In this document: in pieces, positions 1-7,754 of the stretch | Numbering within the stretch: position 1 is the stretch's first letter | Layout of the letters: every line of letters starts with the position of its first letter | Assembly (NCBI RefSeq): GCF_000025565.1 | Contig: NC_014108.1 | Coordinates: 20,654 to 84,653 of the forward strand | From: Enterobacter cloacae subsp. cloacae ATCC 13047 | Lineage (GTDB): Bacteria; Pseudomonadota; Gammaproteobacteria; Enterobacterales; Enterobacteriaceae | Reading direction: 5' to 3' | DNA length: 64,000 nucleotides | The notes under the pieces: generated by a model | Told to the model about the DNA's origin: nothing | The model's input: the letters and a program-made list of their open reading frames with translations, nothing else | Database searches by the model: none | Position numbers and translations under genes: made by a program

Positions 1-616
1 GTTTCTTAGCGTTATCATTTACAGAAACAACTTCCATCACATCTTCATCGTTGAAACACTCCGATGAATTCACCTTCCTCGTAACTCTCGATACGGTTTC
101 AGCCGAGTTATCAATGTTAGCGAATACCTCGGCAATGCTCAGACTGCGTCGTTGATTACCCCTGAATGCCAGAATTACTTTCATTGCCATCTGTGGAGAA
201 GTAGCAAACGCTAATTTTCTTCGAATATCACCACGCTTTTCATACTGAGCCTTATACACCTGTGCTTTTCGAATCCACTCCTGCCACTTACCTGTATAGC
301 TAACGGTGTCACCGCCCCTTTCAACTACAGCATAAGACCAGAAGGCCCATTCCTGATCTGTGAAAGGTACTTTGCCAAACTGCTCCAGTATCGTCATAGC
401 GCTTACTACTGACCATAACGGGGCCTCGATACTCTTACCCCATTCGGCTACAGTATTGTTAGCAGGCGCAGCTGCGCTATCTCTTATCCCCATCTTAACA
501 GCTGCGGTTGTTAGAACGTCTACCGCCTGTGTGCGGGTAAATCCCTTTACCCGCGTCATGTAGTTCATGTATACCGCTATCGGATAGCTACGGTCTTTGA
601 TCAACAATGAATACAT
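1..616 (-). CDS. Third gene of the par operon, 3' end beyond window
   Basis: This is an open frame of at least 205 codons that runs off the left edge. It starts at an ATG (complement of 614-616) two bases after the parB stop codon, with the parB tail GGGAG serving as ribosome binding site, so it is very likely translated with parB. The protein begins MYSLLIKDRSYPIAVYMNY and looks soluble, basic and mostly helical. No catalytic motif or signal peptide is visible and I do not recognise the family. Its position as the third gene of a parA-parB operon suggests a role in plasmid maintenance or replication, but that is inference from context only. Confidence 0.75.
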   Translation of the reverse strand, partial: MYSLLIKDRSYPIAVYMNYMTRVKGFTRTQAVDVLTTAAVKMGIRDSAAAPANNTVAEWGKSIEAPLWSVVSAMTILEQFGKVPFTDQEWAFWSYAVVERGGDTVSYTGKWQEWIRKAQVYKAQYEKRGDIRRKLAFATSPQMAMKVILAFRGNQRRSLSIAEVFANIDNSAETVSRVTRKVNSSECFNDEDVMEVVSVNDNAKK

Positions 617-618
617 GC

Positions 619-2010
619 TCACTCCCGATAGGATACGCTTTTGATGACGTACTCTCCTTCCTTCACAGCGCGAATTTCCGAACCAATTTGAACATACACA
701 AAGCCGTTTGTGTGAACGTTGCTCTCATCAGCTCCTATATGGTCTTTCGGAACTTTTAAAAGCAGCAGACCTTCTTCGCCATTCACTTCAACAAAGATAA
801 CGGCTGTTAACTGGCCTGTTTTTGCTTTTCGGGAACCGCTATCTTTATTTTTTTCTGAATTATCGTTTTGTGGGTTTACATTCTTCAGCGTATTTAGATA
901 CCCAACAATATCCTGATATTCTTCAACGCTAAGGGAATCCTTTTCAGCTAATACGACCTCAGCCCAATCTTTAATCTGTTTTTTACCAAAGTCGATCGCT
1001 TCATCTTCTGTAGCCCAAAGAACAGAATCTTTAAAGTCAACTTCTGCATTAATACCGTGTTCGAATACTGTTTCAAGTGCGGCAAGGAATCCATTATCCG
1101 CAGTTTTAATTAATATATTGACGCGTCCCGTCTGGAAAAGGTAGTCAACAAATGGTATTGCTACCACTGAATCATCCACTTCCGACTGCGATAATATAGT
1201 ATTAGCGCTTGGCTCAGTTTTGGATTTCGGTTCTGTATCGTGCCCGGCAGTCTCCTGCTGAGTACCTGTTTCTGTTTCCTTTATCTTCCCTGTTTTCTTC
1301 GCCTTACGAATCGTTGCTCTGTCCAAATCAGGCAGTTCAATGAGGCTTTTAAATAACTCAGGTTTATCTTTCTGAATTTCGGCAAGGGTAGCTAAAGCTT
1401 CAATATCGTCGATGTTTCCTGACTGATATACCTCACTCATTTCCGGCGTCATATCACGTAATTTGAGAAGCCGAGATACATACGATGCACCACCTTTGAA
1501 CCCCAGACGTTTAGCGATTTCGGCTTGCGTTACTGGTTTACCACTTTGTTTGGCTTTATCCAGGTAATTGCCGATAAAGTTGGCGCGATCAAGTAATGTC
1601 ATGTTGTCGCGTTTGATGTTATTCATGGCGCGATCAAAATAGTTTTCCAGCTCATCTTTATTGTTCAGGCTATTATCGACAATAGCTTTGAGCTTAAATG
1701 CAGGGTTATCTTTCTCTGCTATTAATCCCGCACGCAGACGTGTTGCACCGTGTTGGACACGATACTTGCCTTCTTTATTCGCAGGATAAAGTTGAATTGG
1801 TTCTTTCTGCCCAATTTCTGGGTCAAGAAAATCAGCCACATAAGATTCAATCAGGTTTTCATCGAAATCAGTACGTGGGTTGTCTTCTTCAAAGCAATCT
1901 GAAGGTTTTACCAGAATAATGGTTCCTGAGACATTATCCTTACGTGCAGAAGCTGCCTGTGAAAGTTTGCTAAGGCCCCCGGCCAGTTTGTTAGTCATTG
2001 GAGTTTTCAT
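619..2010 (-). CDS. parB: ParB/KorB-like partition and DNA-binding protein
   Basis: This 463-residue protein has the ParB layout. The N-terminal ParB/sulfiredoxin-like domain (about residues 30-130) carries DNPRTDFDENLIESYVADF and the QHGATRLRAG motif that matches the conserved arginine box. A helix-turn-helix follows (about 165-195, AEIAKRLGFKGGASYVSRLL), then a segment resembling the KorB operator-binding region. A charged low-complexity linker (about 235-265) leads to a long C-terminal domain. Its ATG overlaps the parA stop by four bases, so the two are translationally coupled. ParB proteins bind centromere-like palindromes and stimulate the ParA ATPase to segregate plasmids. The KorB-like HTH makes it my first candidate to bind the dispersed palindrome TTTGCGCATGCGCAAA (inference). 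At 463 residues it is longer than typical plasmid ParB proteins (about 320-360). Confidence 0.9.
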   Translation of the reverse strand: MKTPMTNKLAGGLSKLSQAASARKDNVSGTIILVKPSDCFEEDNPRTDFDENLIESYVADFLDPEIGQKEPIQLYPANKEGKYRVQHGATRLRAGLIAEKDNPAFKLKAIVDNSLNNKDELENYFDRAMNNIKRDNMTLLDRANFIGNYLDKAKQSGKPVTQAEIAKRLGFKGGASYVSRLLKLRDMTPEMSEVYQSGNIDDIEALATLAEIQKDKPELFKSLIELPDLDRATIRKAKKTGKIKETETGTQQETAGHDTEPKSKTEPSANTILSQSEVDDSVVAIPFVDYLFQTGRVNILIKTADNGFLAALETVFEHGINAEVDFKDSVLWATEDEAIDFGKKQIKDWAEVVLAEKDSLSVEEYQDIVGYLNTLKNVNPQNDNSEKNKDSGSRKAKTGQLTAVIFVEVNGEEGLLLLKVPKDHIGADESNVHTNGFVYVQIGSEIRAVKEGEYVIKSVSYRE

Positions 2011-2867
2011 TTTTTCACCGCCAGTTCTAAAATTGTTTTGATTGCAGATCTCATTTCTTTTGCAGCCAGTCTTGCGTTCCCATTATTGATTTTCCATATT
2101 GGAACCAAGTTATCTGTCGCAAATTTTATTGGAGTTCTGACATTCACCTCATTAGTCAGCAAGATTTCGTTCGTTCTCAATTCAGACAGCAATGCCTTTT
2201 CACCATCACTTCGTGAATTATATTTATTAGGGACAACAATAAATGCTGGGACTTTATAAGGGCTATCTGTTTCCCCATCAGTTAACGTTTCCACTAATTG
2301 TTCTATTACTGAAATGGCAGTTACCAGCCCGTGAATAGAGACGTTGCTTAACTCGGTAATCATTGCCGCAGTATCAGCACAAAGGAAAGCCGCCTGCTGC
2401 AAGTTCCCTTTGCCTGGTGGCGTATCAATGATTATCAGATCAAACTGTTCGCGCAGAGACTCAAGATGAGAATGAGGATAAAGCACTATTCCTGATTCAA
2501 AAGGTGTCGAGTTAACTTCATCCAAACGGCTATCGCGCGGCAGGAACCAGCACCCCGGAAGCAGCTCAAGCTCCATGATTGGCTTCGTGATCCCTTCATC
2601 TGTGAACATATCACAAGAAAACGCATAGTCTGGCAATTCAGGATGCGTAGAGCCGGTAACTGTAAGGGTAAGATGCTCATCCATATCGATGAGTAAGGGT
2701 TTCAGCCCTGCTTCTACCGCAGCAGCTGCAATGTGGAATGCCCAGGTACTTTTACCGACACCACCTTTGCCATTACCTGTGCAAAGTACAGGACATAATG
2801 ACTTAATGGCCTTAATTACTGCCTGAGAAAGGAGTGTTTTCTTTAAATTGGAAGGTTTCTTTGTCAT
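2007..2867 (-). CDS. parA: ParA-type partition ATPase
   Basis: This 286-residue protein has a deviant Walker A motif, KGGVGKST (residues 34-41), and a Walker B-like strand LIIIDTPPGKGN near residue 155, which define the ParA/MinD family of dimerising partition ATPases. In this class the ATPase coats the nucleoid non-specifically and is displaced by ParB bound to the plasmid centromere. The N-terminal extension before the P-loop is only about 33 residues, too short for the autorepressor HTH of P1-type ParA. Operon repression is therefore more likely to come from ParB or another regulator acting on the operator-rich region 2868-3205. First gene of the parA-parB-orf operon. Confidence 0.93.
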   Translation of the reverse strand: MTKKPSNLKKTLLSQAVIKAIKSLCPVLCTGNGKGGVGKSTWAFHIAAAAVEAGLKPLLIDMDEHLTLTVTGSTHPELPDYAFSCDMFTDEGITKPIMELELLPGCWFLPRDSRLDEVNSTPFESGIVLYPHSHLESLREQFDLIIIDTPPGKGNLQQAAFLCADTAAMITELSNVSIHGLVTAISVIEQLVETLTDGETDSPYKVPAFIVVPNKYNSRSDGEKALLSELRTNEILLTNEVNVRTPIKFATDNLVPIWKINNGNARLAAKEMRSAIKTILELAVKK

Positions 2868-2927
2868 CTGACAAATCTCCGGTTATGGATTTTCTATCCC
2901 AAATCACTAACTTCATGACTCTATTAA

Positions 2928-2947
2928 CATAACAGTTAAGCGTTACT
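2928..2947. promoter_or_regulatory. Box C palindrome upstream of parA
   Basis: Imperfect copy with core TAACAGTTAAGCGTTA, 61 bases upstream of the parA start. Confidence 0.5.
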
Positions 2948-2967
2948 GACTCAATGCTCCTGCGTGG

Positions 2968-2983
2968 TTTGCGCATGCGCAAA
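2968..2983. promoter_or_regulatory. Box A palindrome (copy 1)
   Basis: Perfect TTTGCGCATGCGCAAA, about 100 bases upstream of the parA start. One of two copies beside parAB, so a parS candidate. Confidence 0.75.
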
Positions 2984-3012
2984 TCAGTTTTGGTTTAAGT
3001 CGCGCCTCAACT

Positions 3013-3055
3013 TGATACAATATTATATCAATGCAGTGTAACAGTAAAGCGTTAC
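3013..3055. promoter_or_regulatory. Composite box B + box C
   Basis: Box B TGATACAATATTATATCA (3013-3030) and box C GTAACAGTAAAGCGTTAC (3038-3055) have centres 25 bases apart, with B on the parA side. Confidence 0.6.
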
Positions 3056-3096
3056 TTTGCATTATTGACGATAATTTTCTTCTTCTTTGCCTGCAA

Positions 3097-3114
3097 ATTT
3101 GCGCATGCGCAAAT
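3097..3114. promoter_or_regulatory. Box A palindrome (copy 2)
   Basis: Perfect 18-base palindrome ATTTGCGCATGCGCAAAT, 130 bases from copy 1 and just upstream of the TTGACA of the RHH-gene promoter. Confidence 0.75.
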
Positions 3115-3156
3115 GGAGTTTTGACAGAACATTCTGGCGCTTTTATATGGATTTTT

Positions 3157-3195
3157 ATGATACAAACACCTATCATGTAACACATAAACGTTACA
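3157..3195. promoter_or_regulatory. Abutting box B and box C before the RHH gene
   Basis: Box B ATGATACAAACACCTATCAT (3157-3176) shares its last base with box C TGTAACACATAAACGTTACA (3176-3195). Both lie between the predicted -10 and the ATG at 3206, the position expected of an operator for autorepression. Confidence 0.65.
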
Positions 3196-3205
3196 GGAGA
3201 TTAAA

Positions 3206-3547
3206 GTGACTACACTATATGTTCGCAAGCAAGGTAAACCTAAAGGCTCAAAGCCCCCTGCCACGACAGCGTCTCGTGTGAAAAAATATCGCCAGAATCT
3301 CAGAGATACCGGTGGATGTACAGTCACCGTAAATCTAGATTCAAAGGAGATCGAACAAATTGAAATTTATAGAAAAACCTCATTGTTACCCTCTTCAGTA
3401 AGCCGCAGTGAGGTTATTAAAAGTATGGCGTGTATTCTGGGCGGCGGAGTCTACTTTATACGTGGCCATGAGATTAGAGCTTCGGTAAACATTACAGAGA
3501 TCCCAGAGTACCCTGCGTGGATGAAAAATTACCTTATGATTCCCTAA
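3206..3547 (+). CDS. Ribbon-helix-helix DNA-binding protein
   Basis: The 113-residue protein has a basic N-terminal tail (about 1-35) followed by a typical RHH core: a strand TVTVNLDSKEIEQIEIYR, then a helix-turn-helix pair around SVSRSEVIKSMACIL (about 68-82). RHH dimers insert the strand into the major groove of short palindromes and often autoregulate. The gene is divergent from parAB and its promoter is packed with box B and box C sites, so it may be one of the plasmid's regulators and may bind one of these boxes (inference). The start has a good ribosome binding site (AGGAG). It could also be a partition accessory protein. Confidence 0.7.
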   Translation: MTTLYVRKQGKPKGSKPPATTASRVKKYRQNLRDTGGCTVTVNLDSKEIEQIEIYRKTSLLPSSVSRSEVIKSMACILGGGVYFIRGHEIRASVNITEIPEYPAWMKNYLMIP

Positions 3548-3689
3548 GAGCATTTGTAGAGCATACCTGAATGTACTGACCAGGCTTTCCCCCACTCCTG
3601 GTCTTTAAAAACTGGTTGCATCGTGCTTTGTGTATCTGCCATAAACTTAAGTACAATTGCGTTTATGGATCATACATAAGGATGTTTTG

Positions 3690-4493
3690 ATGGATATCGC
3701 ACTTTTTCCTGGTCAGAACAGGCGACAGTGGGCTGACACGATGATAAATCTCGAAGCTCGTAAGCTTGTTAATACCGCAAACACCGTTGCGGCCATGCAT
3801 ATCAGTGACTCACTGACGCGCCTGAAGTTTGTTGATGAGATCAGACAAGTCATCATGCAGCAATTTGAAGCCGCCAGACGCGCCACCTCTGATGAGGACT
3901 GTATTGCCTGCCTGAAGAAATTGAGATTAGAAAACAGCTCCTTGCTCGAACAGTCACGCATGCTCAAAACCGGCTACGCCAGGATTTATGCTGAAGTTCG
4001 ATATGTCACTGACCAGAATAAAATCGTTGGTTATTTCATCTCAGGTATCAAAGTCGTCCTTGCTGGCGTTCAGGCCGTTTTTGGTGGCGTAATGATCGCC
4101 TCCATGACCCCTGTAGGTATGCTTGCAGGAGCTGTTCTCGTCGGTGACGCTCTAAACACGGTTTCCAGGGAGGCGGCCCGGCAATTACTGAATGAACCTG
4201 CATCGCAAGGAATACTCGCTGATGGAGCGATGTCAATTGCGGAGTTCATGGGATTTAGTCGCGATGTTGGTCTTGGCGTATTCAACGCCACTACTCTAGC
4301 GGCAAGTGTCTATAGTGTCTTCGGGTTAACAGGCAAAGCTGAGGCCTGGCGGTTATTCCGTTATCTTCCGGGCGACTATTACCGTAAAGTACAAACGATG
4401 TCTCCAGGCAAGCTAAGCATGAAAGTTTTAGGATGGGGAGTCAGTGCAAAGGTTGTACTGGAGCTGCTCACCCACGACGATCAAAATCGTTAA
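3690..4493 (+). CDS. DUF4225-like membrane protein
   Basis: I chose the ATG at 3690 (267 residues, MDIALFPGQ) because AAGGATG lies just before it; an in-frame start at 3657 would add 11 residues. Residues about 1-100 are helical and soluble. A strongly hydrophobic stretch at about 114-160 (YFISGIKVVLAGVQAVFGG onward) suggests one or two membrane helices. The C-terminal part (VYSVFGLTGKAEAWRLFRY) resembles the end of DUF4225 proteins, a family of unknown function that I recall from enterobacteria. Its 3' end overlaps the convergent gene at 4468-4797 by 26 bases. A toxin/immunity-like pairing with that membrane protein is possible but unproven. Confidence 0.7.
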   Translation: MDIALFPGQNRRQWADTMINLEARKLVNTANTVAAMHISDSLTRLKFVDEIRQVIMQQFEAARRATSDEDCIACLKKLRLENSSLLEQSRMLKTGYARIYAEVRYVTDQNKIVGYFISGIKVVLAGVQAVFGGVMIASMTPVGMLAGAVLVGDALNTVSREAARQLLNEPASQGILADGAMSIAEFMGFSRDVGLGVFNATTLAASVYSVFGLTGKAEAWRLFRYLPGDYYRKVQTMSPGKLSMKVLGWGVSAKVVLELLTHDDQNR

Positions 4494-4797
4494 CGTGCGT
4501 TCTCAATAGTTTCCAGGATTTATAACCAACTTTAACAGGCATCACCAGAAGAAACACAATCAGCAGGAAAGCTACGGCTATTGCGCAGGAGATTGCCTGT
4601 GACGGGCTGCCAAAAATAACGCTCAGTATGGTTATAACGGCCATGCCTATGCAAACCCAAATGAACATCCTGAAATAGCCGGAAAGATCAAACAGAACCC
4701 TGTCCAGTGAATCACCGGTTTCAAGGTGACGTTTAATTCTCGCGACTTCCTTTTTCGTAAAGCCTGACGCGTGTAGATCATGTTCTTCCACTGGCAT
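4468..4797 (-). CDS. Small two-helix membrane protein
   Basis: This 109-residue protein has a soluble N-terminus (MPVEEHDLHASGFTKKEVAR) and two adjacent hydrophobic segments at about 46-65 and 69-91, then a basic C-terminus. It has a ribosome binding site-like AGGAGGAT just upstream of the start. It converges on, and its 3' end overlaps, the DUF4225-like gene. No family recognised. Two membrane helices with soluble ends would suit an inner-membrane immunity or accessory protein for its neighbour, but this is context only. Confidence 0.65.
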   Translation of the reverse strand: MPVEEHDLHASGFTKKEVARIKRHLETGDSLDRVLFDLSGYFRMFIWVCIGMAVITILSVIFGSPSQAISCAIAVAFLLIVFLLVMPVKVGYKSWKLLRTHVNDFDRRG

Positions 4798-4799
4798 CC

Positions 4800-5578
4800 T
4801 CCTTCCTTCTGTTTAACCTGTGGACACAGGATACACTATTTTGCACATGATGGATGGGTGCGCGGTTTTATGCGCGTAAGCGCATGTAAGTCGGCAGCAC
4901 AGAGTTTCAATTGACCCGAAACCCTAATCCGACGAAGCCCGGCGAAGCCGGTTCGTGATTGATAGGTAGCACCAATCCCATCCCCCCGCCCTGTTAAGCC
5001 ATAACCCACTTAATGAACGCACTATCATTCATAGCCCCCACGGTGGTGCGCAGTTAGCGCCGAGCGCTTGCGCGAGGGTACGCCGGACCTTCAGGTCCGG
5101 GGCGTGGTACTGCGAGTGCGAAGCCGGAGGCGAGCTACGGGGGCGTTTCCACTGGCCCTGCTGAGCCTGAATACTTGCATGGCCGCAAACTCAAGTTTGC
5201 CTGGCGTTTACGCCAGGTGCTACTTCTTAATTTTTCAATGTATGGGCGCTGGTATCGAGGGAGTGGTTTTATGCCCTGAGCGTAGCGAGGGGAGGTACAT
5301 TCGGCATTCCGAAGGATGCCAATGTAATCCCTTTTTTAAAAGGGCTTGTTTTGTTCAGAAACTACGTTCGAAATTAGCAGTATAGTTCGAAGTTAACTGT
5401 ACATAACTCACTCGATGACTCTATGGTGAGGCACTGGAGGGAGGTTTAAGCAAAAAACGGGGCGGAACGAACGAAAAACATGGAGAGCTACAGCTTAAAA
5501 ATCGAACAAACTTGTCAATCAGAGAAGCAGAGATACCGCCAGAGGCGGTTTTTAGCGTTTCAAATTATTGCGCATAAA
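4800..5578. other. Putative oriR region downstream of repA
   Basis: This stretch of almost 780 bases has no convincing gene. It lies directly downstream of repA, where IncFII and IncI-type plasmids keep their origin. It is rich in stable tetraloop hairpins, for example CCGGACCTTCAGGTCCGG near 5085-5102 and CCTGGCGTTTACGCCAGG near 5199-5216, and has a GC-rich left half and a more AT-rich right half. I saw no perfect DnaA box (TTATCCACA) and no obvious iteron array, so the exact origin cannot be placed. The assignment rests on position and hairpin content. Confidence 0.5.
5536..5553 (+). terminator. Rho-independent terminator facing repA
   Basis: CCGCC-AGA-GGCGG followed by TTTTT on the plus strand. 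It would stop plus-strand transcription from the origin region before it enters repA antisense. Confidence 0.65.
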
Positions 5579-5581
5579 GTC

Positions 5582-6631
5582 CTACTCAACTCCAGCCCTT
5601 GCCAGTAAGAGCCGGTAGAACTGTTCTTCATCGATGTGTCGTAATGTAGGCTGTTCTTTAGAAAGCTCGGCTTCCAGCCGGGTCGTAATGATCGGCATCG
5701 AGCGGCCACTATTCAGGTATTGAAGCCATTTAGCTTTAGCGGCTGCATGCAACTTGACGGGTTGCTTGGCATCAATTGCCTCCTGCAAGCTGGAGACGGC
5801 CTTCTCTTTCTCTTTGATTAACTCCGGGCTGGTGATCTGCCATTTAATCCGCTTCAGAAGTTTTTTGAGTGAATGGCGCTTTTCAATACTCAGGTCAAGG
5901 CGCTCCAGGCGAAGCAGGTGACGTTCATTACGCTGTTTTAATGTCTCACTCAGACCATTTTTACGCGTCCAGGCCTGAAAACGAGTAAGCATTTTCTTCA
6001 GGTGTTCAAGCGTAATGCCTTTGCTTGTGAAAAAATCTACAGTTAAAAAGATACGTAGTGCCTTGTACTGCCTGCTATCTTTGTCGAACTCTCTGACAAC
6101 AATTGCATGGCCCATTTCTTCCGTAACGCGTAAAGCGTGATACGCAACATCACAGGCAGTTCTGCCGTTCTCATATCGATGCAACACGCCCATCTGACGT
6201 GCAATTTCTTCAAACGGCACGCAGATCTCGAAAGGATATTCACTGCTGGGGTTGTAATCACAGTTGGCCGCCAGAGAAAAATGGAGGGCCGTAAGCGCTT
6301 CCCTGCTCTCAGATCTCACACCCAAGCGACGTGGCTTAGGTTTAAAGTTGGGATCAAATTGACGAGAGAACGGTGTATAGCCCTTTTGTCTGAGGGCAAT
6401 AAGTGCCGGATTGCGGTTCCAATCATGGTTGCAGATGCATGCGAAAAGCTGCGCACCAATACCTTTTGGCTGCTTTTTGATTTCGAAAGTTGGAGTGTAT
6501 CTGCGATGAATTTTAGATAGCCCCTTTCGTAACGTGTTGAATTCCCCACGCCTGGAAGGTCTATACCGGATCGCCTCTGGTATCAACTCATGATACAAGT
6601 TTGTATCAGGTTGATTTTCATTAACTTTCAT
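5582..6631 (-). CDS. repA: Replication initiator RepA (IncFII/IncI-type)
   Basis: The 349-residue basic protein has the size and layout of RepA initiators of the IncFII/IncI/IncL-M superfamily (about 285-350 residues). A basic N-terminus is followed by a winged-helix-like central region (FEICVPFEEIARQMGVLHRY, about 140-165) and a Lys/Arg-rich C-terminal helical part. RepA would bind oriR just downstream in cis and recruit replication proteins. No strong ribosome binding site precedes the ATG, and a short upstream frame ends in TGA overlapping the ATG (ATGA), so translation is probably coupled to a leader and limited by the antisense RNA at 6712-6838. A box B palindrome lies inside codons 8-14 (6591-6608). 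Function is well supported by family resemblance plus the antisense control; the exact Inc group is not assigned. Confidence 0.82.
   Translation of the reverse strand: MKVNENQPDTNLYHELIPEAIRYRPSRRGEFNTLRKGLSKIHRRYTPTFEIKKQPKGIGAQLFACICNHDWNRNPALIALRQKGYTPFSRQFDPNFKPKPRRLGVRSESREALTALHFSLAANCDYNPSSEYPFEICVPFEEIARQMGVLHRYENGRTACDVAYHALRVTEEMGHAIVVREFDKDSRQYKALRIFLTVDFFTSKGITLEHLKKMLTRFQAWTRKNGLSETLKQRNERHLLRLERLDLSIEKRHSLKKLLKRIKWQITSPELIKEKEKAVSSLQEAIDAKQPVKLHAAAKAKWLQYLNSGRSMPIITTRLEAELSKEQPTLRHIDEEQFYRLLLARAGVE
6591..6608. promoter_or_regulatory. Box B palindrome inside repA
   Basis: TGATACAAGTTTGTATCA has perfect 8-base arms and lies in the first 15 codons of repA, so a bound protein could block repA expression. 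Confidence 0.55.
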
Positions 6632-6711
6632 TCAAACTGCCCACAATCCACTTGTGAATTGAAAGCAGCGCCAGGGCTTTATTTTAGCCAATAGTTTGCT
6701 ATACTAACCAT

Positions 6712-6838
6712 GAAGCCATTGAGTAGTCTCGTCGCCAAACTAGCTACTTTTATGGTGTTGAGTGGTTCATATAGCGGTTGGTGTCTGGCACTGCCGCCTT
6801 CTTTAAAGCCCCGGTTATCGCAAGATGCCGGGGTTTTT
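6712..6838 (+). ncRNA. Antisense RNA controlling repA (RNAI/CopA-like)
   Basis: On the plus strand an extended -10 (TGCTATACT, 6697-6705) precedes a region with no gene. A stem-loop carries CGTCGCCAA, the complement of the TTGGCG loop in the repA leader. The RNA ends in a strong terminator: CCCCGG, an inner ATC-GCAA-GAT stem, CCGGGG and TTTTT at 6809-6838. The length of about 125 nucleotides fits antisense copy-number regulators. It would pair with the repA leader and reduce initiator synthesis. The start is estimated from the -10. Confidence 0.75.
6809..6838 (+). terminator. Terminator of the repA antisense RNA
   Basis: Stem CCCCGG/CCGGGG with a GCAA tetraloop inner hairpin and five Ts. Confidence 0.85.
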
Positions 6839-6839
6839 A

Positions 6840-7121
6840 CTATACTGTTTTTGTCACCTTAACTTCATCTTTCAGCAAATTGTCGTAACCCGGAAAACGA
6901 GCATCAAGAAAACGGATCACTGAACCTTTAGTGCTGAAGTCTCGTACTTTGCGCTTTTCTTTTTGGGTATGCGTAGTGACCAGCTGCGCAGTGTCACCGC
7001 AGCGCGTCATAAAATGCAGATGGTAGGGACGCGTAGAACCGTTGTCGAATGCGATCTGAATGCCGGAAAGAAAGTTCTCTTTCGCCAGCTTCACTGCCGT
7101 ATCCAGTTTCCAGTTATACAT
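6840..7121 (-). CDS. Small hypothetical protein upstream of repA
   Basis: This 93-residue basic protein has an excellent ribosome binding site (AGAGGAGG) before its ATG. It starts MYNWKLDTAVKLAKENFLSG and is predicted soluble. The TAG stop ends right next to the terminator of the repA antisense RNA, so it lies upstream of repA in the same direction, where IncFII plasmids carry the copB repressor. Sequence similarity to CopB is not evident to me, so a role in copy control is only suggested by position. Family unknown. Confidence 0.65.
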   Translation of the reverse strand: MYNWKLDTAVKLAKENFLSGIQIAFDNGSTRPYHLHFMTRCGDTAQLVTTHTQKEKRKVRDFSTKGSVIRFLDARFPGYDNLLKDEVKVTKTV

Positions 7122-7237
7122 AGAGCCTCCTCTTACACTTTTACAACTCTTTTCAGCATACTATATTAACTACTAATAGGGTAGCAGCTGGATTAAAAAA
7201 TGGTAAGATTTGGATCTAAATCCGGGGGTTGAAGATC

Positions 7238-7678
7238 ATGAGCGGTAAACGAGAAGGTGTAAAAGGCTACAAGCAAATCCATCTGAAAAAGTTCAGCAAG
7301 ACGATTTCGCACAACCTGCGCTTGCTTGCGCTCTCTCGCGACCTGCCTCAGTACGAGCTGCATGACAAGATCATCACTGACTTCATTGAAGACGCCGAAA
7401 TGATCCAGCGGCCACCGGTGATAGATCAAAGTGGCGAAAACGTAAGCAGCGCGGATACACAGGAACTTACCGCAGCATTATCAGCCAGACTCGTTATTCA
7501 ACAACCGCCGTTGGTTGATCAGTGTGGCTATAACGTTTTCATTGGACCGGAAGCTCAGGAACGTGCCGCAGCTCTGTCGGCAAAACTCAAGATACCTGAA
7601 TCTGAAATTTTTTACTCAGCTTTATTCGCGTTTGCCGACCGGTATAAGTTGAGTCAGCCACTTGATAAGGTCGGTTAG
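7238..7678 (+). CDS. Tandem RHH-type regulator A
   Basis: I favour the ATG at 7238 (146 residues) over a TTG at 7229. The protein appears to hold two RHH-like units. One is near YKQIHLKKFSKTISHNLRLL (about 10-50). The second is near CGYNVFIGPEAQERAAALSA (about 97-137). A repeated linker motif (PPVIDQSGENV and PPLVDQCGYNV) precedes or separates them, which is a sign of internal duplication. F TraY is a known single-chain tandem RHH protein that binds oriT and the tra promoter. The location just before the tra operon suggests a similar regulatory or relaxosome role, shared with the next gene. TraY identity is not claimed. Confidence 0.6.
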   Translation: MSGKREGVKGYKQIHLKKFSKTISHNLRLLALSRDLPQYELHDKIITDFIEDAEMIQRPPVIDQSGENVSSADTQELTAALSARLVIQQPPLVDQCGYNVFIGPEAQERAAALSAKLKIPESEIFYSALFAFADRYKLSQPLDKVG

Positions 7679-7754
7679 AATCAGGCTTGTCCTATTGCAG
7701 TAATTGTACTGACATTCTACAAGTCACCACAACAACTATAAATGGGTTAGAAAC

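Larger units (their letters stand above)
2868..3205. promoter_or_regulatory. Divergent parAB / RHH-gene control region
   Basis: This 338-base gap between divergent parA (minus) and the RHH gene at 3206 (plus) holds seven palindromes: two box A (2968-2983, 3097-3114), two box B (3013-3030, 3157-3176) and three box C (2928-2947, 3038-3055, 3176-3195). A sigma70-type promoter for the plus gene is visible: TTGACA at 3121-3126 and TATATG 17 bases later. Box B and box C at 3157-3195 lie just downstream of it and before the start codon, a position suited to repression. The paired box A sites beside parAB are good candidates for the centromere (parS) and for autoregulation. It is the densest cluster of these motifs in the window. 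Confidence 0.7.
6632..6839 (-). promoter_or_regulatory. repA leader with conserved loop motif and short leader frames
   Basis: The minus-strand leader can fold into the complement of the antisense RNA. It carries AGTTTGGCGACGAGACTACT, with the TTGGCG loop motif typical of antisense targets in the IncB/I/L-M plasmid group. Short frames exist, for example MVSIANYWLK ending near 6677, and a frame ending in TGA on the repA ATG. Which one is the true leader peptide cannot be decided by eye. I did not find the downstream complement needed for an IncI-type activating pseudoknot. Confidence 0.55.

Noticed and set aside
5068..5385. Plus-strand frame of 105 codons in the oriR region
   Set aside because: It overlies tandem hairpins, its protein is Arg/Cys-rich noise, and no ribosome binding site precedes it. 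Origin DNA explains it better.
4800..5578. DnaA boxes and iterons in oriR
   Set aside because: I found no perfect TTATCCACA and no regular direct repeats. Near matches such as TGTGGACAC (4821-4829) are too weak to call.
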